From NCBI RefSeq assembly GCF_017114995.1, contig NZ_JABXKL010000090.1, positions 1 through 51,560 on the forward strand: 51,560 bases of DNA. The letters are read 5' to 3'. Shown piece by piece: positions 1 to 7,843 of this stretch. The notes below the pieces were generated by a model. It saw only the letters and a list, made by a program, of their open reading frames with translations, was not told the origin of the DNA and did not search any database. The position numbers and the translations under genes were made by a program. How positions within the stretch are numbered: the first letter of the stretch is position 1; each line of letters begins with the position of its first letter. This stretch comes from Nostoc sp. NMS9. GTDB lineage: Bacteria; Cyanobacteriota; Cyanobacteriia; Cyanobacteriales; Nostocaceae.

Positions 1-321
1 GACAAAAGTAATTACTCCGTTGAGCGTTTTATATTTAATCATGTCTAACTACTTACAGCCAATGGAACCATAATTTTAGATGATGTCACAACTTTAGAAG
101 GTGTCCCCAAAATTGCTTGGGAATATCGCCTTGGCAACCGTTGTGCTTTAGAGTGGATATTAGATCAATACAAAGAAAAGAAACCTAAAGACCCGACAAT
201 TGCTGAAAAATTCAATACATATCGCTTTGCAGATTACAAAGAACAAGTGATTGATTTACTACAAAGAGTCTGCACCGTCAGTGTGGAAACAATGCAGATT
301 ATTCAACAGATTGAGTTGTAA
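1..321 (+). pseudogene. Type ISP restriction-modification enzyme, C-terminal fragment
   Basis: From about base 58 the frame reads NGTIILDDVTTLEGVP, then AWEYRLGNRCALEWILDQY, KDPTIAEKFNTYRFADYK and QVIDLLQRVCTVSVETM, ending at TAA 319-321. These blocks match the C-terminal end of large single-chain type ISP (LlaBIII-like) enzymes, which combine helicase-nuclease, methyltransferase and target recognition. Only the end is in the window. The same frame has a stop at 46-48, so either the gene is broken just upstream or a frameshift lies there; the window edge prevents a decision. Its last 23 bases overlap the 3' end of the convergent antitoxin gene. The family call is fairly sure, the intact-or-broken status is not. 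Confidence 0.6.
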
Positions 322-604
322 TCGATTCGTTATTTTTCGGGAACAGACTAATCAATGTGCGTAAAGCCTGATTGACAGCTTCTCCATTAGGAAAATATTC
401 CTGTACATCGGGATCAAGCATTACTGCCCCATCTTCAAGGGTAAAGTGCTGTACAACAGTTGTCTCATCAGCTTGATGAATGGTAACAGTATGTCCACGC
501 CGATAAGCTTGGTAATGCTTTCCACGAACACCATCAGTGAAATCGTACTCTGGAAGCATATCGTTATCCGTGATATCAGGCTGCTCAGAATTAACTTTGT
601 TCAT
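299..604 (-). CDS. Putative antitoxin partner of the BrnT-like toxin
   Basis: A 101-residue acidic protein, MNKVNSEQPDITDNDMLPEY to QSVE. It has no clear ribbon-helix-helix end like classical BrnA, but it lies directly downstream of the BrnT-like toxin gene and overlaps it by 14 bases (591-604), as expected for a translationally coupled toxin-antitoxin operon. The central part (GKHYQAYRRGHTVTIHQADE, then a DPDVQEYFPNGEAVNQALR stretch) recurs in small cyanobacterial proteins next to DUF497 toxins. The role as antitoxin is inferred from position. Its 3' end runs 23 bases into the convergent restriction gene fragment. Confidence 0.6.
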   Translation of the reverse strand: MNKVNSEQPDITDNDMLPEYDFTDGVRGKHYQAYRRGHTVTIHQADETTVVQHFTLEDGAVMLDPDVQEYFPNGEAVNQALRTLISLFPKNNESITTQSVE

Positions 605-869
605 AAACTTTCCGTTCTGCTTTTGTGGCTTGGCGGCAACTGATAATGCGAATATTGGGTTGACGTTCTGTATAAACTACAACGAGTAACTCTCCTCGTA
701 AAGAAAGACCAATATCAATGTATCGTTCTTCCTCAATTGAGTGGTCAGGATCAGTGATAGTAATCGAAAACGGGTCATTGAATACAGTTTTTGCTTCCTC
801 AAAGCTAATTCCATGCTTCTTGAGGTTTTCTTTGGCTTTTGTTTCATGCCATTCAAACCCCAATTCCAC
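591..869 (-). CDS. brnT: BrnT family toxin (DUF497)
   Basis: A 92-residue protein with the BrnT signature: FEWHETKAKENLKKHGISFEEA near the N terminus, VFNDPFSITITDPDH, ERYIDIGLS, LLVVVYTER, and IRIISCRQATKAERKVYE at the end. BrnT toxins have a RelE-like fold and cut RNA. The family length of about 90 residues is met. The start is GTG at 869, preceded by a GAGGG ribosome-binding site about 7 bases upstream. It is the first gene of a two-gene operon with the antitoxin candidate, next to a restriction gene remnant. This is a common defence-island or plasmid-maintenance context. Confidence 0.8.
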   Translation of the reverse strand: MELGFEWHETKAKENLKKHGISFEEAKTVFNDPFSITITDPDHSIEEERYIDIGLSLRGELLVVVYTERQPNIRIISCRQATKAERKVYEQS

Positions 870-1016
870 AGAATTACCCTCACTATGACGAATTTAGCAA
901 GCCTCTCAATAATATTGTACGTTGTTTTTGAAAAAGTATATTTTCGTCCATATATTTTAATACTAAAAGTTCCTCCCACCGATGTACCATATACCTCGGT
1001 AATGATGGATGATTAA

Positions 1017-1187
1017 TTGACAGAGATTCGCGCTAAACGTGCCACCAGCACTACTGAAGGTTACTCTAGCCAAGACCAGCTAGCTAGCTTAGATAGTCAT
1101 TTCCAAATGTTGAGCAAAGCTGGATTTAAGACAGTCGCAGTACCTTGGAAATATTATGGTCTGGCGGTATTTGGTGGCTGTTTGTGA
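1017..1187 (+). pseudogene. Remnant of a SAM-dependent methyltransferase C terminus
   Basis: An open stretch without its own plausible start reads TTEGYSSQDQLASLDSHFQ, then LSKAGFKTVAVPWKYYGLAV, and ends FGGCL-stop at 1185-1187. The pattern (a loop rich in Gln/Asp/Leu, then GFxxVxxxWxYYGLAVFGG) is that of the last 50 residues of class I methyltransferases found in cyanobacteria. The frame is closed upstream by TAA at 1014-1016, so everything before this tail is lost. The family assignment rests on a short segment and is moderate. Confidence 0.45.
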
Positions 1188-1602
1188 AAATTTTCGGTTT
1201 TGGATGCCTAGATTTGAGATTCGCCTGTCTCCAATAGGCATTTATAGCATTAACAACTTGATAGTAACAAAACAGCAATAAATAATATTATTTATCTTGA
1301 TAAGAACTAATATATAAACGCATTAGGTATGTAAAGGAGGTTTTGCTAACTCACACAAGGGTTTTGACTGAAACTTGAGCTAATTAAGCTGGCTTTGTGT
1401 TTTTATACAATATTTCCACATCATAAGTACCGATGAGGATACTATCAATCCTCTACAGACCTATCCGAAAATACAGAGTAGAAAATTTCCTTCAGAAAAG
1501 AAACCAGAAACACGCGATTTGGATTCGTTTTTCTGCTCCTTTCTCCAGTGGAGTTAAAGCCACTGTTTGCCATCACTTAGTTTTAAAAGGAGAATATCTT
1601 GG
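1188..1602. other. Intergenic region upstream of the M4 protease gene
   Basis: An AT-rich spacer of about 415 bases with no convincing gene. A frame open from 1433 overlaps the protease in another frame and has no family features. The part around 1270-1320 (AATAATATTATTTATCTTGATAAG-like sequence) may hold a promoter. A good ribosome-binding site, AAAAGGAGA, lies at 1585-1593 just before the protease start. Confidence 0.4.
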
Positions 1603-2682
1603 ATGGCTCGAAATAAAAAGAAATCAGCCGGGTTTAAGTATGAGCATCCACTCGTCTCTAGATGCCCTATTTGTTGTATTATCCCGCCCCACATGCTGGA
1701 AAATGTCGTGGTGAATGGCAATCCTCAGCAGCGGAGTTGGGCTTTTCATACATTAAATATTTCAGCACAGCTTCGTGGACGCAGAGATGTCATAGGTAGT
1801 ATCTCCTTTGCACCTTCTCCAGGTGAGAAGCGCCGCACCATCTACGATGCCAAATATGGACAGCAACTCCCTGGCACATTAGTACGTGCTGAAGGAGATC
1901 CGCCAAGCAGTGATGCATCAGTAAATGAAGCCTACGATGCGGCTGGTGCTACTTATGACTTATTTCATGAAATATTCGATCGCAATTCTATTGACGACAA
2001 AGGACTACGTTTAGACTCCACCGTGCATTATGGCGTTAAATATGACAACGCCTTTTGGAACGGCGACCAAATGGTTTATGGTGATGGCGATGGAGAAATG
2101 TTTCAGCGCTTTACGAAATCAATTGATGTAATTGGGCATGAGTTAGCTCATGGGATAACTCAGTATGAAGCGGGTTTGCAGTATTATGGCGAACCAGGGG
2201 CACTAAATGAATCGTTTTCTGATGTCTTTGGTTCCTTGGTGAAACAAAAGTCCAAAAATCAGACTGCACAAGAAGCAGACTGGCTGATTGGTGAAGGTCT
2301 TTTAGTACCAACTGTCAAAGGTGTTGCCCTGCGGTCAATGAAAGTACCGGGAACAGCTTATGATGATTCGGTATTGGGTAAAGATCCCCAACCAGCCCAC
2401 ATGAAAGATAAATATACTGGTGTTGAAGATAATGCTGGAGTGCATATAAACTCAGGAATCCCTAACCATGCCTTTTATCTAGCGGCTGTGGAGATTGGTG
2501 GGTATGCTTGGGAAAAAGCTGGCAAAATATGGTATATAGCTTTACGTGATCGCTTGCGTGCCAAAGCAGATTTTAAAAAAGCTGCCAACGTCACCATTCA
2601 AGTTGCTGGCGAACTCTACGGTAATGACAGTAATGAGCAAAAAGCTGTGCGAAATGCCTGGCAAAAGGTAGGAGTTATTTAG
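1603..2682 (+). CDS. M4 family neutral metalloprotease (protealysin-like)
   Basis: A secreted or intracellular zinc endopeptidase of the thermolysin family. From the ATG at 1603, chosen because AAAAGGAGA sits 9 bases before it, the protein has 359 residues. The short propeptide carries IPPHMLENV, the PPxML motif of protealysin-type precursors. No signal peptide is seen. The catalytic domain shows HELAH at about 179-183 with the third zinc ligand in ALNESFSDVFG (Glu about 203, 24 residues after the first His, as in thermolysin). The proton-donor region GVHINSGIPNHAFY has its His near 281. All catalytic residues are present, so it should be active. The next gene encodes an emfourin-like inhibitor, the same pairing known for Serratia protealysin. 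Protealysin-type enzymes lack Sec signals and act inside cells or leave by unknown routes. Confidence 0.93.
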   Translation: MARNKKKSAGFKYEHPLVSRCPICCIIPPHMLENVVVNGNPQQRSWAFHTLNISAQLRGRRDVIGSISFAPSPGEKRRTIYDAKYGQQLPGTLVRAEGDPPSSDASVNEAYDAAGATYDLFHEIFDRNSIDDKGLRLDSTVHYGVKYDNAFWNGDQMVYGDGDGEMFQRFTKSIDVIGHELAHGITQYEAGLQYYGEPGALNESFSDVFGSLVKQKSKNQTAQEADWLIGEGLLVPTVKGVALRSMKVPGTAYDDSVLGKDPQPAHMKDKYTGVEDNAGVHINSGIPNHAFYLAAVEIGGYAWEKAGKIWYIALRDRLRAKADFKKAANVTIQVAGELYGNDSNEQKAVRNAWQKVGVI

Positions 2683-2851
2683 GAGTGATGAGTGAGGAGT
2701 TAGGAATAAATGTTCAATACCTTCCACTGCCTCACTCAAGACTCAGGACTGATTAATCTGTTGTTTGTTGTTGTTAAACTGGGACGTGATAACTATCATC
2801 TCCCAGTCTTAGTATGTATTCCAACTAAATAACACAACGGAGAGCAAAAAA

Positions 2852-3151
2852 ATGCGGGTATCATTTGAACGCACGGGCGGCTTTGCTGGAATTACCAAGA
2901 AGATAACCGTTGATACAGACACTCTCCCGGCACATGAAGCTGCGACACTTCCCCAATTAGTGGAAGTTGCTGATTTATTTAGGCTACCGGAACTAATTAC
3001 TTCACCAAATCCCCAGAGCGATCGCTTTCAGTATAAGTTAACAGTAGAAGATAACGGCAAGCAGCATACAGTGACTGTCAGTGAGTCAGCATTGCCAGGA
3101 ACCTTAAAACCCCTAATTGAATGGCTACAGACAGTTGCACAGAAAAAGTAA
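2852..3151 (+). CDS. Emfourin-like protein inhibitor of M4 proteases
   Basis: A 99-residue protein beginning MRVSFERTGGFAGI, with the conserved RxGGFAG start, DTDTLPAHEAATLPQLVEVA, a middle DRFQYKLTVEDNGKQHTV strand pair and an ALPGTLKPLIEWL helix at the end. This layout matches the emfourin/protealin family, tight-binding inhibitors encoded next to protealysin-like proteases. It lies 169 bases downstream of the M4 protease in the same direction with a GGAGAG ribosome-binding site. The probable job is to hold the protease inactive in the cytoplasm or to set the timing of its activity. Inhibition is inferred from family and neighbour. Confidence 0.8.
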   Translation: MRVSFERTGGFAGITKKITVDTDTLPAHEAATLPQLVEVADLFRLPELITSPNPQSDRFQYKLTVEDNGKQHTVTVSESALPGTLKPLIEWLQTVAQKK

Positions 3152-3241
3152 AAAGAATTACTTATAAGTCTCCATTTCAATTGGATTAATTTAATTTTTG
3201 AGTGTGTAAGTAAAGCGGTATTTGATACCTGTGTTGCAAAC

Positions 3242-3575
3242 TTGACGGTACGGGAAGGTTTAGTAGTGGCTGGTTTTATCTCCAAATACGCAAATAATTT
3301 AGCACAAATGACACAACCACGCTTTGATCACCAGCTATTTTGGAAAGCTGCTTCTGTGAGAGGCTTTCTCATGCCTCATTATAAAGAATATATGGCAGAG
3401 GCACGCGATCGCATCTTTTACCTCTTCTATACAGGCAAACTCAAAGTTGCTACAGTTTCAAGGCATACAATCAATACCCGACGCTGTAGAATATCTTCTC
3501 AGTGGTCAGAATTGTGGCAAAGTAGTTGTGAAATTTCAAGTAACATGGTATCAGCTTATACTCAATGGGTGGTGA
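3242..3575 (+). pseudogene. Remnant of a zinc-type NADP-dependent oxidoreductase (MDR family) C terminus
   Basis: Two frames together give the end of a medium-chain reductase. The first reads VAGFISKYANN, FWKAASVRGFLMPHYKEY and FYTGKLKVAT up to about 3450. The next frame then continues FQGIQSIPDAVEYLLSGQN, CGKVVVKF and stops at 3573-3575. The order (GFL block, then a GIQ-IPDA-LLSGQN-GK-VV block) is that of NADP-dependent alkenal or quinone reductases. The N-terminal two thirds are missing and one frameshift splits the rest, so this is a dead fragment. It ends three bases before the SnoaL-like gene and shares its frame, which makes that gene look artificially long. Confidence 0.6.
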
Positions 3576-3577
3576 GA

Positions 3578-3976
3578 ATGACACAAAATTCAGAAAATAC
3601 TTTAAAAGTTGCTCAACAGGCATTTGAGCATCTTACACATGGAATGGCAACAGGAGAGTGGGAAGCATTGTTAGATATGCTCACAGAAGATTTCACCCTT
3701 TGGTTTCCAATGGCAAAATTCCACGGTTTAAACGTGGGAAAAGAGCGAGCTAGAGAATTTTTCGAGTACGTTTCTGAATCCTTTAGTCCTGGGTTGAAGC
3801 TGACTGGTCTAGACCGTGTTACCAGTAATGAAACGACTGCTGTCTTTGAGTTTCGGGACGAGGGTCTTTTATTCGGACAGCCTTACAGAAATCGGGTAGC
3901 GGTTTCTTTTGATGTGCGTGAAGACAAAATTTGTGGCTATAGAGAATACTTTGGCAGCGATGGTAAATCGTATTAA
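3578..3976 (+). CDS. SnoaL-like / NTF2-fold protein
   Basis: About 132 residues from MTQNSENTLKVAQQAF. The pattern of an N-terminal helix (AFEHLTHGMATGEWEALLDM), LTEDFTLWFPM, a KERAREFFEYV helix and three strands ending VREDKICGYREYFG is the NTF2-like cone of SnoaL/ketosteroid-isomerase relatives. These serve as small enzymes or ligand-binding proteins. The ATG at 3578 is preferred over the far upstream start at 3242, because that extension is the tail of a broken oxidoreductase. The substrate is unknown. Confidence 0.7.
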   Translation: MTQNSENTLKVAQQAFEHLTHGMATGEWEALLDMLTEDFTLWFPMAKFHGLNVGKERAREFFEYVSESFSPGLKLTGLDRVTSNETTAVFEFRDEGLLFGQPYRNRVAVSFDVREDKICGYREYFGSDGKSY

Positions 3977-3986
3977 ATAATTCTTA

Positions 3987-4203
3987 AGGAGGCAGGAGGC
4001 AGAAGGCAGGAGGCTCAGTTGGAATCCCCATAAATAAATTTAGGGAATTTAATAAGGACGCTGTATTTCTTGCGCTACACGTCTCGAAATACATATTTCT
4101 TTGTTTTTCATAAATAAATTTACTTGCTCTAAACCCGTTTCGCAGAGGGCAAAAAATATATTTTCTTCCTCCTGCCTCCTGCCTCCTGCCCTCTGCCTTT
4201 CTT
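3987..4203. repeat. Purine/pyrimidine GGCAGGA repeats in inverted orientation
   Basis: At 3987-4014 a run of GGAGGCA/GGCAGGA units and at 4164-4203 the complementary CTCCTGC units face each other across about 150 bases. They could fold into a large hairpin between two genes. A similar arrangement occurs at about 10001-10190. The middle contains CCCCATAAATAAATTTAGGG (4026-4045), a fragment of a dispersed element also seen near 27.9 and 47.1 kb. Confidence 0.6.
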
Positions 4204-4234
4204 CGGTAATTATGAATTATTTAATTGATTTTTA

Positions 4235-4711
4235 TTAGTTACTCTCAGGGTTGAGTTCGTTGATTTCTCTGCACTTAGCCTCTGCGGCTTGATATGCTGC
4301 CAGATAGTCTTGACCACCCAACATTACATCACCGTAATATTCATAAGGTGGATCGCCATAAATTGGCAATGGATCATCTTCTGGATAATCTTCTTTTGAT
4401 TCTTCAATGATGGCTTTCAGTTTTTTAACAGTCAGACTATGTGCTGCAAAATACCAGATTTCTTGGGGATTTTTGTTCAGGTAAGGTAATGTGGGATCGA
4501 TAATGCGGACATCGGAGGCGTCGTCTAGCTCAATCCAACTGTGTTCAATAGGTCTATATGGCTTCCCAGCAAAAGCTAAAAATCCCTGAATATACTTTGC
4601 TCCCTCAGTAGATAATGCTGCTTTATAAGCATTATCAAACGGAGTGCTAGCTTTGCTGTTTATCTGTTCAGCAATTTTGATTGACAGCGTTTCATCCAAT
4701 AGTTTGTTCAT
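4235..4711 (-). CDS. Hypothetical protein, acidic
   Basis: About 158 residues from MNKLLDETLSIKIAEQINSK. No family was recognised. It starts with an amphipathic helix, carries IEHSWIELDD and IWYFAAHSLTVKKLKAIIE in the middle, and ends in a Pro/Tyr-rich stretch (DDPLPIYGDPPYEYYGD) and a helical tail. It is soluble, with no signal peptide. An in-frame TTG at 4720 is possible, but the ATG at 4711 gives a more natural N terminus. It stands alone between repeats and the IS-interrupted receiver domain. Confidence 0.55.
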   Translation of the reverse strand: MNKLLDETLSIKIAEQINSKASTPFDNAYKAALSTEGAKYIQGFLAFAGKPYRPIEHSWIELDDASDVRIIDPTLPYLNKNPQEIWYFAAHSLTVKKLKAIIEESKEDYPEDDPLPIYGDPPYEYYGDVMLGGQDYLAAYQAAEAKCREINELNPESN

Positions 4712-4923
4712 TAATAGCAAGGATTAGAGCAGCCATGAAAACATATTACCACTGCTACTTACCATTTTGCTTGGGCATGGGGCATTGGTTATTCACTAAT
4801 GACAAATGACTAATGACTAATGACAAACTCTACTTTGTGCTAATAACTATCTGTAAATTTATTAACAAATCGCTTGAGGTGTAGGGCTTGGACAAAAGGG
4901 TTTTATAGCAATCGCCAAGGCAG

Positions 4924-5807
4924 TTAGGACGCTGTGCGAAGAACATCTTCTATGGCATCTCGAAGACAGTCAAATTGAATGAGTTGTTTACGAATTCGAC
5001 TCTTCAACCATGACCAACATCGCTCAATTTTATTAAGATCAGGCGAATAAGGCGGTAAGTATTTTAAGTGACAGTCTGCCGCTTCAATTAATTCTTGAAT
5101 ACATCCGCCTCGGTGAAATGTAGCATTATCTGCAATCACTATTTGTCCGGGTTTAAGCGCTGGAATTAAACAAGTTTCAAGCCAAGTTTCAAATACGTTT
5201 CGCTTCCTTGCTCCCTCAACAGTAAACGGAGCAAATAACTTCCCATTACAACAAGCGGCGATCATATTAACTCGCCCTTGCCTCCTGCCACTTTTAAGAG
5301 CATGAAAGCGATTGCCTCTTTGATTCCAACCATACCTATAATCTTCTCTATTATCCAGTCCAGCTTTGTCTATATAGACTATTGACTCTGGTTTATACAT
5401 CGCTATCTCTTCACTGAATGCTTGTCGTTTAACTTCATCTCGTTCTTGATAACCATAAGTTTTTTTTTACGAGTGAACCCAATTTTCCGTAAGGCTCTTG
5501 ATATTGTGCGAGCGCTAATTTCTTTAATTTCTACTGACCATAGTTTGGCCATCTCTACTTGGGTTTTATCCCCATTAACCTCGACAAATTTCCCAAATTT
5601 TTCCCAGTCAGTAATTTTATCACCATTCCCTAATGGTTGATTTGGTAAAGCTTGGTAATCTCCAGTGGTGGCTTTACGTTGAAGCCATAGGTTGATTGTA
5701 TTTCGACTGATTTGAAAAACTTGAGATGCTTCACTCTTGCTCATCCCGTCTAACTCAATTGCTTGAATTACTTTCTGACGTAGGTCGTAACTGTAGGGTT
5801 TTGGCAT
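4924..5807 (-). CDS. IS630 family transposase (two frames joined by -1 slippage)
   Basis: Frame A (5807-5403) starts MPKPYSYDLRQKVIQAIE and carries the helix-turn-helix (SKSEASQVFQISRNTINLWL) and the second winged-helix part ending GFTRKKK. Frame B (to 4924) continues TYGYQERDEVKRQAF, YIDKAGLDN, IVIADNATFHRG and LPPYSPDLNKIERCW, the DDE catalytic domain. The two join by slipping one base back on nine A residues (minus strand; T run 5460-5468). The usual Glu after the first catalytic Asp (IDEAG) is Lys here, but the three acidic catalytic positions are kept. Fused length is about 294 residues, normal for IS630. It may be active. Confidence 0.85.
5460..5468 (-). promoter_or_regulatory. A9 slippage site of the IS630 transposase
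   Basis: Nine A residues on the coding strand at the exact junction of frames A and B. Slipping back one base turns CGT AAA AAA AAA CTT into CGT AAA AAA AAA ACT TAT, restoring the TYGYQERDEV continuation. IS630 elements commonly use ribosomal or transcriptional slippage here. Confidence 0.7.
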
Positions 5808-6071
5808 TATCTATTCCTCTACTGTCCGCTTGAGCAGTATCAATATTTGTTACTTTACTCATCAAGTATACTGTTTGTCCTAATCGCCTTGGCGGTTGCT
5901 ATAACACTATTACCAAGGTTTTTAATCATTTCCTGATTGGATGCTAATCCACTAACACCAATAATTTTGATGTCTGGATTAATTTTTTTCAACACATTGA
6001 TAGTCGTTGGTCTATCCATACATGGCATCATATCAACCAACAACACACTAGACTTCTTACATGAATCAAAA

Positions 6072-6168
6072 GCCCTCACCCTAAATCCCTCTCCCAAGCT
6101 TGGGAGAGGGACTTTGAAATTGGCTCCCCTTCTCCCAAAATTGGGAGAAGGGGTTGGGGGATGAGGGC
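6072..6168. repeat. MITE-like repeat with nested hairpins
   Basis: About 97 bases. It begins GCCCTCACCC and ends GGGGATGAGGGC, imperfect inverted ends, and contains two internal hairpins (CTCTCCCAAGCTTGGGAGAG and CTTCTCCCAAAATTGGGAGAAG). Elements of this composition are widespread in filamentous cyanobacteria. It cuts off the N-terminal side of the receiver-domain remnant. Confidence 0.7.
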
Positions 6169-6238
6169 GAATTTTGCATTTGTGCAAGAGGTCTACTAAT
6201 TTCTTGTTGATATTTTGTATATAGTGCGATCGCAAAAA

Positions 6239-6817
6239 TCACGGCGTTGTGGAAGCATCGAGTTTTAGCCGAGCCGTTTTAGCACGACAAGGACTTCCCC
6301 AACAAACCTGCCCAGAAGGCATATTAGTAAAAACACTACTCCGAGCGCCAATCACAGCATTAGCCCCGATTTGCACTCCTGGCCCAACAAAACAATCTGC
6401 CGCTACCCATGCACCATTGTCAATGGTAATACTCGCTGTTTTCAACCCAAAGGCAGGATCTTGGAGATCGTGAGTACCAGTACACAGGTAACTCTTTTGT
6501 GAAATTACGCAATGTTCACCGATGTGGATCTGATCGAGGCTATATAAAACTACGTTATCTCCAATCCAACTGTAGTTACCAATAGTGACTTTCCAGGGGT
6601 AGGTAAAGCGGGCTGTGGGTCGAATTAATACACCTTTGCCGATACGAGCGCCAAATAATCGTAGCAAAGCACAACGCAGAATATTTAACGGTTGAGGAGT
6701 TAGAGGAAAGGCGATCGCTTGTACAAACCACCATAATAAAACATACCAACTTGGACGCCCCCGGTCAAACCAAGATTGGTCATATTTGCGTAAATCTACG
6801 AACGGGTCATTAGTCAT
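6239..6817 (-). CDS. WcaF-type hexapeptide acetyltransferase, HpsU-like
   Basis: A 192-residue acetyltransferase that would add acetyl groups to sugars of an exported polysaccharide. The N terminus (DLRKYDQSWFDRGRPSWYV, then a hydrophobic stretch WWFVQAIAFPLTPQ) and LFGARIGKGVLIRP, followed by hexapeptide repeats (IGNYSWIGDNVVLYS, IGEHCVISQ, GVQIGANAVIGARS), are those of the WcaF group of left-handed beta-helix enzymes. The catalytic-type His lies in YLCTGTHDLQD. It is the last of three same-strand genes with two glycosyltransferases 45 bases upstream. The cyanobacterial counterpart HpsU belongs to hormogonium polysaccharide synthesis, and that assignment here is inferred. Confidence 0.8.
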   Translation of the reverse strand: MTNDPFVDLRKYDQSWFDRGRPSWYVLLWWFVQAIAFPLTPQPLNILRCALLRLFGARIGKGVLIRPTARFTYPWKVTIGNYSWIGDNVVLYSLDQIHIGEHCVISQKSYLCTGTHDLQDPAFGLKTASITIDNGAWVAADCFVGPGVQIGANAVIGARSSVFTNMPSGQVCWGSPCRAKTARLKLDASTTP

Positions 6818-6862
6818 TGGTCATTGGTCATTTGTCATTGGTCATTTGTCATTAGTTATTAG

Positions 6863-7819
6863 TTAGGAATCAATGGTCAATAGCTTTGCTTCTGCTTCTC
6901 TGCTCCCCTGGTCCTCTGCTCCATCCTTCGGGATAGTTGCAGTATTTAAGTGACCACCACAGTTGCGTAATTCGTAAAGTTTAACGCCAATTTGATATTC
7001 ATATTGACTCAGCAAACGTGCATAGATATATCCTGCTTTGCCATCTAAAAAACCGCGCTGAATTATATAAAACAAAACAAATCGCAAAATGGGTTTAAAT
7101 GGTAGGTGTACCCACACTTTTTTCAAAAATCGTTTGCGTTGTACGGCATCACCAAATAGATTAGCGCCGATAGTACCGCTATCATCTTTACCTGTAAGAA
7201 TATTAAAATAAACCCTGGCTTCCCAGTTTGAATAGCGGTTATGGCGTTCTAACCAGTGATAAAGGTCGCGGAAGTCTTCGTGGAGCATATCATTTTTGAG
7301 ATACCCAACTTTCCCTTGCAAAATTACATGTTCGTGAACTTCGTTATCACCAGTATTAGGAATATCTTCTGTATTTAGATTTTCGTAGCGACCTTTTTTA
7401 TGTTGAAATAAACGTAGATTCCAATCAGGATATTTACCACCATAACGAATCCATTTTCCTAAGAAAAATACGCGGCGGTTGAGATAATAACCTGTATATT
7501 CACCATTTTGAATTGCTTGGTCAATTTCTTCCCAAAGTTCGGGAGTGATGCGCTCATCACAATCTACAATTAGCACCCATTCATTACGAAAAGGGAGATT
7601 ATCCAAAGACCAGTTTTTCTTTTTAGGCCAGCGTCCATTGAAGTTGAATTGTACGACATTTACACCGTGACTTTTAGCAATTTCAATGCTGTTGTCGGTA
7701 CTTTGAGAATCTACTACAAATATTTCATCTGCTCTGCTGAGGCTAGCAAGGCAAGCAGGCAAGTTAGCTTGTTCGTTTTTTGCCGGAATTAGTACTGAAA
7801 CTGGTATTTTAGATGACAT
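6863..7819 (-). CDS. Glycosyltransferase family 2 (WaaE/KdtX-like)
   Basis: A 318-residue GT-A fold glycosyltransferase. N-terminal VLIPAKNEQANLPACLASL and EIFVVDSQSTDNSIEIA bind the nucleotide sugar, and VLIVDCDERITPELW holds the DxD-like metal site. Then follow a WIRYGGKYPDWNLRLFQ block and an EDFRDLYHWLERHNRYS block typical of the WaaE/KdtX subgroup. The C-terminal FKPILRFVLFYIIQRGFLDG is a membrane-associating helix. It sits 24 bases after a second family-2 enzyme and 45 before the acetyltransferase, so the three probably form one operon for surface polysaccharide. The acceptor is unknown. Confidence 0.85.
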   Translation of the reverse strand: MSSKIPVSVLIPAKNEQANLPACLASLSRADEIFVVDSQSTDNSIEIAKSHGVNVVQFNFNGRWPKKKNWSLDNLPFRNEWVLIVDCDERITPELWEEIDQAIQNGEYTGYYLNRRVFFLGKWIRYGGKYPDWNLRLFQHKKGRYENLNTEDIPNTGDNEVHEHVILQGKVGYLKNDMLHEDFRDLYHWLERHNRYSNWEARVYFNILTGKDDSGTIGANLFGDAVQRKRFLKKVWVHLPFKPILRFVLFYIIQRGFLDGKAGYIYARLLSQYEYQIGVKLYELRNCGGHLNTATIPKDGAEDQGSREAEAKLLTIDS

Positions 7820-7843
7820 ATTGAGTAGAAATTATGTTACTGG

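Larger units (their letters stand above)
4906..5901 (-). mobile_element. IS630-family insertion sequence
   Basis: A 996-base element bounded by imperfect inverted repeats TAGCAATCGCCAAGGC (left) and TAGCAACCGCCAAGGC (complement of the right end). They continue to TTAGGAC on both sides, with about three mismatches in 25. It is flanked by TA at 4904-4905 and 5902-5903, the TA duplication typical of IS630/Tc1/mariner. One transposase is encoded in two overlapping frames. The host sequence is a receiver-domain gene whose halves flank the element. Confidence 0.88.
4830..6071 (-). pseudogene. Response-regulator receiver domain remnant split by IS630
   Basis: On the minus strand 6071-5904 encodes SSVLLVDMMPCMDRPTT, INVLKKINPDIKIIGVSGLA and NQEMIKNLGNSV, and 4903-4830 encodes TLLSKPYTSSDLLINLQIVI before a stop. 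Together these are the second half of a CheY-like receiver domain: the phosphoacceptor-strand region DMMPCMD, the VSGLAS switch and the SKPY lysine-proline. Removing the IS with one TA copy rejoins them in frame (NSVKTLLSKPY). Cyanobacterial hybrid kinases often end this way. The phosphoacceptor half is itself cut off at about 6072 by another repeat, so the gene was already dead on that side. Confidence 0.75.

Noticed and set aside
1433..1714. Plus-strand open frame upstream of the M4 protease
   Set aside because: It overlaps the protease in another frame, starts without a ribosome-binding site and has no family features.
3242..3577. Long N-terminal extension of the SnoaL-like protein
   Set aside because: The extension is the tail of a broken oxidoreductase; the ATG at 3578 fits the family.
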